From Daphnia carinata (Eukaryota; Arthropoda; Branchiopoda; Diplostraca; Daphniidae): 64,000 nucleotides of DNA. The notes beneath the pieces are model-generated. The model searched no databases. It had not been told where the DNA came from and saw nothing but the letters and a program-made list of their open reading frames with translations. Shown here one piece after another: positions 56,200 to 64,000 of this stretch. The position numbers were made by a program, and so were the translations under genes. Numbering within the stretch: the stretch's first letter is position 1; every line of letters starts with the position of its first letter. Where the stretch lies: NCBI RefSeq assembly GCF_022539665.2, contig NC_081334.1, positions 1,488,001 through 1,552,000 on the forward strand. The letters are read 5' to 3'.

Positions 56200-58737
56200 A
56201 TTTTTTAAGGTTGTATAATGGGGAATTGTAAGAAATCAGTTCCAATCATTTATCATTTTTACGCAGTCACCGATTTCCTGTATGAATAAATGGAGCCTTT
56301 TATTGGATACAGCCGTGTCCGTCGGGTTATTGACTAATGTTGTTGTTGATTAATTATTTATTTACCCACAGAATATCGATTTTAACGACGTTATGTTTTT
56401 AAAAACTTGCATTGGATTAACTCTTATCGTAAGATATCTTGTTGCCATGGTGGCCAAGGAAATGATGACGCCTTTTGAAACGCAATGACAGAATCCCCAT
56501 CGGAAATATCAATATCTTTAAGAAAAAGCTGGTTTGACGAGAAAACCAAAAATTTTCCTAAAATCATCGTTGATTTCTATGTGTAACGTGTAATTTTTAT
56601 AAAATTCAGAGTAGTACTCCTTTTTCGTCAAATTGTGGAGCTTGCAACTAAGCTCAATAAAATAAACCCGACTTTTCCACCAGTTTTGTATTTTCTAATA
56701 ATGCCTTTTTTAAATAAACGGAACAAACGGCAAAAAATGTTAGTGCGCCAGTACGTAATAGCGCAACCGGACAATAATAAAATTATTTTTAAACAACTCT
56801 TTGAGGAAAAAACAGATAACATTTCTTAAATTAGCGTTTAATTTTTAGTATAATGTGTAATTTATGATAGAATTCCAAGTGGTATATTTTTTTCATCAAA
56901 TTGTTGGGCTTGAAAATAAGCCCGACAAAATAAGCCCGACTTTTCCACCAATTTTGTGTTTCTCCAAAACCTTCAATTTGGCAACGAACAGTTGTGATTG
57001 GGATTCTAAGTCAACGATAATCGTAAAAATTAGCTTCCTACTATTTACGAGATCAGACATTTTTGAAACAATCGGAAAAAAACGGTATTAACTTTGGTAC
57101 AGCATAATCACAACATCAGCGCCACCTGGTATCCACGAGGCAATAGCACTTTCTCAAAGTAGAGCAACCCAAAGCCCCGTGCACGTGGATGCAATAAATC
57201 TTACCCAAGTATTTGGTACAGAACAGTCAAGAACAAATCCACCATCGAAATCGAATTTTGCTTGTTTCTATGTTTTCTGTTGTCTGCAAAACGAAGGTAA
57301 GTACCGTCTATTCCATAATTTAAGACGACATCCTATACATCTCATCAATTAAAATCCTACTCTTTACTTCCTTCTTCTCATATCAGTGAGTAAGAATCAG
57401 CTTCAGGACTGGGAACCCTTAGCAACATACAACAACAAGCCCAAATTCAAGTTGTAAGCACAAAGTTTTGTACAGCTGTGGTTATTCTTGATCCCTATGC
57501 AGTAGGAAATGTGTGACAGGCAAATGCTACCCTAACATCCTATATCAATCTGATAGATAGGATTTTGCCATCCCGGCTTTGTGGCAACTGCTATTTATCT
57601 TCTTATTACATAAGGGTACAAGGATTCTACATTATCCTTGGAGATGTTACAAATAGTAATGCTTTTTCACAGAGTTAGTTTGGTTTTCTAACTTTAATCG
57701 AACATTTGTCATACTAGGCAGCAGACTGCTGAAAGAAGGCAGGATCATGGCAAGCAGGACTTGGGGAAATGTCTACTCCAAGTGTGATGAATAGATATTT
57801 GCCTTCTCACCCAGGCAGCTGCCTCGCCTTTCCGATTACAATGAAGAAGAATCACCACAATAATAGATATTAAAAGGTAGTGCCATATTATTTTTTTTTC
57901 TATTGATATGTCTCTTAAATTACTGATGCATGAGTAGAATTTTCTAGAATTCAGGATCAGGCAGGAAAGATTTGTGAAAAAAGAGCTGCATCCAAGTATC
58001 ATCCATAAGTCATGTACAAAGCAGGTCCACAGGTACTTACATTAATAGATCCCAAAAGACGATGCCTGCATTGGCCAGCAAGTCTTGATTGGTAAAGGCG
58101 CGGCTAATGGTTTAGACATTCGTAGTTAGCCCTACATTCCAAGATCCCCACTGCCAAGGAATTTATGCTAAAGGGATTTATTTCAAACAGTTTTTATTTT
58201 GAAGTGATGCACACAGATATCTTTCTCCATATTATGAGTGGATGTGAGAGTTTGATGGAGACTACTGATACCGGGTATAATTTCGACCTTTACGTTTAGT
58301 GACCAAAACCATAATCTTCATAAAGTTTTATCACAGGTACATGCAGCGACGATTTGTATAGTCCTTGGAAAATCTTTGTTACCAATACGACTCGATAGTT
58401 TGCCTAAGAGCGCCACCAGTGGGCCAAGACCAGCTTTGGCACCGCAATTCGTCATGTCAGGTTAATCTGACTCTAGTTGGAGACATTCTGCCGATGACAG
58501 ACATGATTCAGTTTGTTTGTGCAGGAGATGGTTTTGACCCGACTTCCATGAAAGCCACAGATCGTCCTATGGATTTTCTGGCCACATGTAAGCCATGACG
58601 ATAACAGTTTGAAAACAATTTATTTCCGGTTATTACGTTGTGTTCCATTTCTGAACGAAGAAAAACAAAGCTTTGGTAGATATACGTTTATGTTATGCAT
58701 AGATTGCGTGACAGGTAATATACATTAACGTTTACGT
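56200..58737. other. Non-coding region downstream of CHMP6
   Basis: No intact reading frame with family resemblance. Splice-like sites are present (donor ACGAAG|GTAAGT after 57297; acceptor TTCTTCTCATATCAG before 57388; acceptor TTTTATCACAG before 58337), so a spliced non-coding transcript or a decayed gene is possible. Ratio-style motifs GCGCCACCTGG (57118) and GCGCCACCAGTGG (58410) resemble CTCF-type sites by eye. Confidence 0.35.
56588..56963 (+). repeat. 267-bp-spaced tandem duplication containing the CCCGACTTTTCCACCA block
   Basis: Copy 1 starts at 56588 and copy 2 at 56855. Shared blocks in order: GTGTAATTT, AGAATTC/AAATTCAG, CATCAAATTGT/CGTCAAATTGT, GGCTTG/AGCTTGCAA, AATAAACCCGAC or AATAAGCCCGAC, TTTTCCACCA, TTTTGT. 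The core AAGCCCGAC recurs at about 60064 and inverted at 54952. Confidence 0.65.
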
Positions 58738-59217
58738 AGATGGCGCCGGCAGTAATGTTTGTTGTACATAGTTGGCGCTAGTGGAAAGTACGTTTTCGTT
58801 CGATATAGATGGCGTTAGAGGTAATGGAGTTTTTCGCGCGCTACTAGATGGCGTGTAGTTCCTTGGGGCAAAATGCTTGTTGCTTGCAATGTAGTTTTCA
58901 TCGCATCCACAGATGGCGTTACATGAAATGTTGCTTTCCTCGTGCAAGAGATGGCGCTGGAGAAGCTTCGTCGTGCACTAGATGGCGTCGGAGAACTTGT
59001 AGTTTTCATCATAGATGGCGAAGCAGAACTTGTAGTTTTTATCGCAAACATAGATGGCGTAGAAGAACTTGTAGTTCTCATCGAGCAACATAGATGGCGT
59101 AGAACTTAAAATTTTCATCCCGCAACATAGATGGCGGCAGAGATGTACGTTTTCGTTCATTGATAGCATTAATAGGTAAGCAGTATTGCGCCAAGGTAAC
59201 AACGTTGGTAGACGGCG
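58738..59217 (+). repeat. Array of AGATGGCG motifs (degenerate minisatellite)
   Basis: Ten exact AGATGGCG octamers start at 58738, 58807, 58846, 58911, 58949, 58980, 59013, 59052, 59092 and 59129; one-mismatch copies start at 58770 (AGTTGGCG) and 59210 (AGACGGCG). Most spacings are 31-40 bp; the two longer gaps (65 and 81) are about double. Between octamers a variable linker often reads GAACTTGTAGTTTTCATC. The octamer is better conserved than the linker. It resembles the core of arthropod CTCF-like (AGRKGGCGC) and YY1/Pho (reverse CGCCAT) sites; factor identity is inference. Confidence 0.85.
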
Positions 59218-61540
59218 TAAATCGTATGCGTTCGTTAACTTTCAAGCCCGGCTTAAAAATAGTAAGTCCCAATGTTTGATATTTCAGCTTTCTGATACAT
59301 TACTGTAGTTTATTATTACATACATTGATTATTATTTTAAGGAACATTTTGAATGCTGAAAATTCAAATCCTTAGTCTAACTGGGATATGCTCGACAACT
59401 TGCTATTTATGTGCTTCGATTTGATAAGGCATAAGAGTTTATCTGTACGAAATATTTGATCCTCCTAAAAAAATGGATCATCGCAACGTAATTAGACATT
59501 GGTGGCAGTACTCTCTGATCAGGGACAAAGTTACTATTAGCGGGTTACAGCAATGGATCAAACCCAGCAATATGGCTGCAATAATAGTAACTCCGTATTC
59601 ATAAAGAAAGAATTAGAACAAATTTGCAAGCAGCAGAATGAAGCATTGGGTAGCTCTGAAAGAGCTGATCTTTTACCAGCAGTCTTTCGTCTCGGAGGTT
59701 TATCATTTTGTTCATTTCCTTAGGTGCACTGAAGATGGCTTTATTTGTTCAGAACTCAATAGGGACAGGATAAATCTCCAGCAAAATCTAAAATATTTAG
59801 GGTTGACGTAAACCTCAGGCAACGCATTGATAAATGTTTCACTTTTCTTCTACCAGATGCCAGACTAACTATTTTCGGCGCATGTTCACCATAACGTGTA
59901 CTATTTTACGTTTGCAATTTGAAAACCTCTTCGTTTATATGGCAATCCGTTTTACCCATAATAAAAATAAAAAACATTGGCCTTTTTTTTCTCATTTACG
60001 GCTATCGCCATCTACCGGTAACATTTCTAGTTAATTCGCTACATACACCGACCGAAAAAATTTTAAGCCCGACTTTCTGTTTTTTATGGTTAATTCAAAA
60101 AGTAAATGCCTAATATAAAAAAAAAACCCATTTTTTTGATCAGCGATCAATTTCGAATCGGAATAATGGGGGAAAACGGATTGCCATAGATTGCATCAAA
60201 CTTACCCATTCGGCAACCCAAGTGTGCATATGTTTTTCTTTGATAATTATTTTATTTTGCTAGTATGTTTGGTAAACTGCAAACATGCCCAATATTTTTG
60301 CCTTTGCATTTTAGGTCAACTCTTAGGTGATCTATACCTGATCCTGTGTTTTAAAGTGATCTGCTTTCACAGCTCCATTTTTGTGTTCTTTTCCGTTGGT
60401 CTATGGTTCTGAATTGAGGCAAGTATATCTATCATGCTATGTTACTAAGTACTATAGGGAAAAGAATAACTGAAGTTGATCGAGATCTATTCTGATTCTC
60501 CTGATATCCATCTCAACAGGTTTTTATTTGCTTTTCAACATCCATTTTATAGTGGTACATGTGGCTTTGATTAATATTACCATAAAGACTGCCGAAAATG
60601 GGTGTGGTACGGAAACCCAGAAATGGCATGAGTTCAACATCAAACATGGATTAGGTACTTTCCGGTTTTTTGTCTGTTGAAAAAGTATTTTTAATGCTAT
60701 TATTTTGCATTCACAGAATTTTAGCGGGGGATCAAGTCAAATCTGGAATTATTACAGGATGGAAGAGTGAGCCTACAGTTGAAAAAACACTGAGAATGCA
60801 TTACCATTAAGGTATGAGGTAAAGTAATAGAGTATGCACATTGTCTAATGAGAAGTATCATCTTGTGAAATGAATCTTGTATAACAGCAATCCTTTATAG
60901 TTCTGTCACAGCTAGAAGCCTCAAATAATTCTGCTTCTCTTGCTAAAGAACAACTTGTCCTTACGTTCTGAGTGTTGGTGAAGCTGGGTACTTAAATGGC
61001 CCTAAAGATGTTTCACTTCGCTGGCATTGCAGCGATGAACATCATACATGGACTCTTTAGGTATGAACGGAATTTTCTTGAAAAAATTTTGAATTTATGA
61101 CGAAGCATTTCTCCTCCTTTTTGCCAACCATGTCTAATCTACAACAAAAAAAAATTATCCAATAGGAAAGGATTTTCAGCATACTGGGAACACAACTATC
61201 AACAATGCAACATTCTACGGGTGCTATTTTGTCATTCAAGAGCCTTATACAATGATTTTCATCTGCAATTTGTATGGCCTTTCCCAAGCTTCTGCCAGAA
61301 GTTGAATCTATGAGTCATGTAAGTCACATGAGCAACAATTGAGATGCTTAATGGTGTTGTTTTTCTTTTCTCAGTATAGGTTAATAGTAACATGGATCTG
61401 AAAAGATTCTTGGTTGGGGCAAGACACTGAATAAATTGTAATGATTGGATGGATGACATGACATTTCTATACTTCATTCGGATTCTCGAGACGGTATTTT
61501 ATATTTAAAAAATTGAAGTGCATATCTGGGCTCCCTTCCT
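59218..61540. other. Non-coding region with splice-like sites
   Basis: No conserved protein seen. Short segments flanked by splice-like signals (acceptor GCATTTTAG before 60315; acceptor TTTGCATTCACAG before 60718; donor TAAG|GTATGA at about 60812) might form a non-coding transcript. GCCATCTAC near 60009 is another inverted AGATGGC. Confidence 0.3.
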
Positions 61541-61544
61541 TTCC

Positions 61545-61870
61545 GTAGCCCCGTTTCCCCTTGACTCGTAATAAGCCCGTAGGGGGTCATGCCCCTACTG
61601 TACGGTATATATAAAAATAACATATACCGAGGTTTGGAGGGCTCTGGCCGGAAAGGGGACGTGGGGGTCCGCTTAGTCCGATGATGTGTTCACGGAGGGC
61701 TGTGTGGCTACCCACAAATCCGAACTAAAGGTTAATCGCTCCAGTAAAAATGTTCCAAATCTTCAGCTCTTCTTCCGGCTTCTCTTAGCCAATCACCGGG
61801 TAATCTCCCCGGTGGGTCAACAAGGCAGTGTCTCCCCCTGCCTGGGTTGACGGCAACTTTTGAAAGGGCT
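61545..61870. repeat. Hairpin-rich, GC-elevated structured segment
   Basis: At least four near-perfect hairpins lie in order: GTAGGGG (61579-61585) with CCCCTAC (61592-61598); CGGTATAT (61603-61610) with ATATACCG (61622-61629); CACCGGG (61794-61800) with CCCCGGTG (61807-61814); and GTCAAC..GGCAG (61816-61828) with CTGCC..GTTGAC (61838-61851). GC content is clearly above its surroundings. No reading frame. Probably a mobile element or a structured non-coding RNA; the class is unknown. Confidence 0.5.
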
Positions 61871-62000
61871 ATTGTGCCTTTTTAAAGTTGCAAAAATAAT
61901 TGTGATATGCCGAGAATTGTCAATAAAATTTTTTTTAGAAAATATTTTTTGCAAAATTTGTTTCTTTCATTGTCTGTGTTCGCTGTGTTCATTCATCAAT

Positions 62001-62133
62001 TTTTTTTTATTTATAATGTATAACGTACATTTTTCACACATTTTACAACCATGGACAATGTCGAATGGTGTGGGACTTGAACCACAAACCTATAGCATTC
62101 CAGCACAGCGCGCTACCATTGCGCCATGAATGT
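62001..62133 (-). mobile_element. tRNA-derived SINE-like unit (minus strand)
   Basis: On the minus strand TGGCGCAATGG (box A-like, 62116-62126) is followed about 35 nt later by GGTTCAAGTCCC (box B-like, 62072-62083), the internal RNA polymerase III promoter arrangement of tRNAs. Beyond it, toward 62001, the strand becomes A-rich (ATAAATAAAAAAAA). The acceptor stem does not pair and the anticodon loop is too large, so this is a tRNA-derived element and not a working tRNA. Confidence 0.6.
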
Positions 62134-62221
62134 CCTTTTCTAGGCTGATTAAAATTTTGATGCGGATGTTGAAATAAGTTCGACACAAGGTTATTATGGA
62201 ATGCCTATCATGATATTAATA

Positions 62222-62334
62222 AGTTATAGATGGCATAATGGTAAAGCTACTGATTGGCACGCTAGAATACTTGGGTTCGATCCCCATACCAGTCAATAAA
62301 ACAACTAAATAAATAAATGCAATAAATAAATAAT
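62222..62334 (+). mobile_element. tRNA-derived SINE-like unit (plus strand)
   Basis: TGGCATAATGG (box A-like, 62231-62241) and GGTTCGATCCCC (box B-like, 62274-62285) are followed by an AATAAATAAA-type tail to about 62334. It resembles the minus-strand unit at 62001-62133 and lies head-to-head with it, about 90 bp apart. Confidence 0.6.
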
Positions 62335-62431
62335 CTTACAAAGCATTTTATTTTCCCTCCTTCCACCCACAATCCACCACTATACATGTTCCACATAATA
62401 CATACAACAATACATACATATATACACTTAA

Positions 62432-62750
62432 AACTAACCCGTTGGCTGCCACGCCATCTTAACTACGGTCGCTACGTCGCTATCATAGGGATAGCGACCA
62501 AGGGGGCCGGGTAGGCCGGGCTGATACGATGATGAGACCTTTACGGGAATGCACACCCCAGGTCTCATCTATCGCATCGATCAAGGGAAATTCCCTATGG
62601 TGCATTGCCTAAGGGGCCATCCGGCCAATCTTGGGCAGTGGCGCTGCTCCACTCCATGGCAGATAGCCATGGAGCAGAACAGCGCGGCCCGTCCCTGTCA
62701 AGCTACAAAAAAAAGGGGATAAAAGGTGGGTGGCAGCCAACGGGTTAGTT
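62432..62750. mobile_element. 319-bp MITE-like element with perfect 21-bp terminal inverted repeats
   Basis: The left end AACTAACCCGTTGGCTGCCA at 62432 (21 bp with the next C) is exactly complementary to the right end 62730-62750. The left flank is TTAA (62428-62431) and the right end overlaps GTTAAC, so a TTAA target site (piggyBac-type) is plausible but the duplication is not clean. Internally there are hairpins: GTCGCTAT/ATAGCGAC (62476-62498), GAGACCT/AGGTCTC, and CTCCATGG/CCATGGAG. There is no coding capacity. Confidence 0.8.
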
Positions 62751-62787
62751 AACAATAAACATTACAAAACACACACAATACCAAGAA

Positions 62788-62884
62788 GACGAGGCGACGG
62801 CGGGATGACGGGCGAGGCGACGACGGGCGAGTTGACGGCGGGCGAGGCGACGGGCGAGGCGACGGCGGGACGACGGGCGAGGCA
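62788..62884. repeat. GC-rich minisatellite (GGCGAGGCGACG-type units)
   Basis: Irregular tandem units built from GGCGAGGCGAC, GGCGGGA and GACGACGGGCGAG over about 97 bp, in an otherwise AT-rich region. The Pro/Arg/Ser-rich frame it gives on the minus strand is a by-product of the repeat. Confidence 0.75.
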
Positions 62885-64000
62885 AAACCGAGTGATGAGC
62901 TAGGTGCAGACAGATGATGAAGCGTGATGGGCAAAACTTAGAATCTTAATTTCCAATTTTGCGTGGTACTCAAGGAGAAGATGGTATGGTTCTAAATGAT
63001 AAATTTTAGGAAAACATGTTACTACATGAAGAATATAGGATTGTTGGCTTAATTATAACAAATAAGGCAATTTTACTTGCAACTGTTATCCAAAGAATCA
63101 AGAATTGTAAGAGCAGCCAATTTTGCTGAAGAAGGCAGAGGCTTGGCAGTCCTGCGATGGAATACTAAATTTGAAGAAAAGCAATACTAGGCAAGCCAAT
63201 AACTTAAAATACCAAAAGAGACTGGTTTGACATTCATGTCATTGTGTGTTGGCTGGTGGTGGTTAATTGTTTGTAACAAAACAAAGTGCAACACAATCTA
63301 TCAGAGCAAAACTGATTCTGATATCTGGGCGAAGTGCAGCAAAATGGGACAGTGGCATTTTGATTCTACGTATGCACATCATTGATAATCATCTTCCAGG
63401 TTATCATCTTTTGTGCTGCAAGTTCCACGAGCAAGATCTTAAAGGTAGAATCATGCCAATTGGTTTACAGACAGCCAAAGTACAAGTTAGATACCTATCA
63501 ATCAGCAACGGAATAGCATGATGGAATGCCAAGGTCATCTAACAGGGTAATGTATGACTGTTTGGAATTAGCAGCTTGCTTAGCTTACAAGATTACCTGT
63601 TGCATGAAAAATGAACCATTTGGTATGCTTCACTTCCAAAAGCTACACAGGGAATTAATAACTTAATTGTTTGTTTGATATAACGTTTCCGTTGGAGTAT
63701 AACACAATTAACCAAAACTTTTAAACACAGATTTCACTTGTCACACCACAGCCACAGGTAGCTATACAGAAACAAATGAAGTCCCGCACTAGCGACACCT
63801 GGTTTTTTTATTTACAACTAAAATAATGGCGAATCTTAAATTTCAAAACAATGCGAATCATCAGAATTTCAAAACAAGTTGTTTATTCAGTAATATAAAT
63901 ATATTTTTTTGGAAAATTCATTCCAAAAATCATTATTTGGGCTCCCCATTTAACAAGGATTTCATTGCTATTCTATATGCGCGTACCCAACCAACACTAA
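62885..64000. other. No supported gene
   Basis: AT-rich sequence. An 84-codon plus-strand open frame at 63267-63521 shows no family resemblance. AGCGACACCT near 63793 is a loose relative of the GCGCCACCT motif seen elsewhere. Confidence 0.4.

Noticed and set aside
58365-58598. 77-codon ORF between repeats at 58.4 kb
   Set aside because: No family resemblance, and it is surrounded by non-coding, splice-like sequence; chance frame or old remnant.
54952-60075. A 5-kb transposon bounded by inverted GTCGGGCTTA / TAAGCCCGAC ends
   Set aside because: The intact host gene CHMP6 lies inside, and the same core occurs directly repeated at 56.6-56.9 kb, so it is a dispersed short repeat and not element termini.
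62055-62290. Two functional tRNA genes
   Set aside because: Box A and box B are present, but the acceptor stems do not pair and the anticodon arms are irregular; SINE-like remnants fit better.
62749-62934. Pro/Arg/Ser-rich minus-strand ORF
   Set aside because: It is produced by the GC-rich minisatellite and has no independent support.

Overview
This is a stretch of eukaryotic nuclear DNA from an arthropod, most probably a water flea-like (Daphnia-type) branchiopod crustacean. The organism call is an inference: the proteins look arthropod, the genes are dense and multi-exonic with many 55-90 bp GT-AG introns, AT-rich homopolymers are abundant, and there is an ionotropic receptor (IR)-type gene. 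Exon boundaries below were worked out by eye from splice sites and reading phase; for the complete genes the exon lengths sum to a multiple of three.

Layout. 1-5.7 kb: no gene I can support, with a tandem pair of inverted-repeat units at 4.6-5.0 kb. 5.7-16.9 kb: gene-dense, holding G-protein gamma (-), SARAF (+), an IR-family gene with broken frame (-), eIF2B-gamma (+), SOSS-B/NABP (+) and the ER-phagy receptor TEX264 (-). 17.9-32.3 kb: one large gene, calcium/calmodulin-dependent kinase I (+), with kilobase-scale introns rich in poly-G/poly-C tracts and two alternative terminal exons. 32.3-41.5 kb: mostly gene-poor, with one orphan C-terminal membrane exon (-) and some exon-like segments. 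41.6-56.2 kb: gene-dense again, with DPYD (+, 20 exons), an unrecognised 93-residue gene (-), DMTF1 (+), a cysteine-rich secreted/GPI-like gene with a frame problem (-), C1GALT1 (+) and CHMP6 (+). 56.2-64 kb: no intact gene but a concentration of repeats: a 267-bp tandem duplication, an array of AGATGGCG motifs, a hairpin-rich segment, two tRNA-derived SINE-like units in inverted orientation, a 319-bp element with perfect 21-bp terminal inverted repeats, and a GC-rich minisatellite.

Functionally this is a neighbourhood of unrelated housekeeping genes and not a pathway cluster. SARAF (store-operated calcium entry), CaMKI (calcium signalling) and G-gamma (GPCR signalling) all act in signal transduction; TEX264 and CHMP6 act in autophagy and ESCRT-III membrane remodelling; DPYD degrades pyrimidines; C1GALT1 makes core-1 O-glycans; eIF2B-gamma and DMTF1 act in translation and transcription control; NABP acts in DNA repair. 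I see no evidence that they form a co-regulated unit.

The observations I rate highest are the duplicated CaMKI terminal exon, which would swap the calmodulin-binding/C-terminal tail while keeping the hydrophobic anchor spacing; the AGATGGCG array; the unclassified cysteine-rich gene; and the cluster of structured elements at 61.5-62.9 kb.
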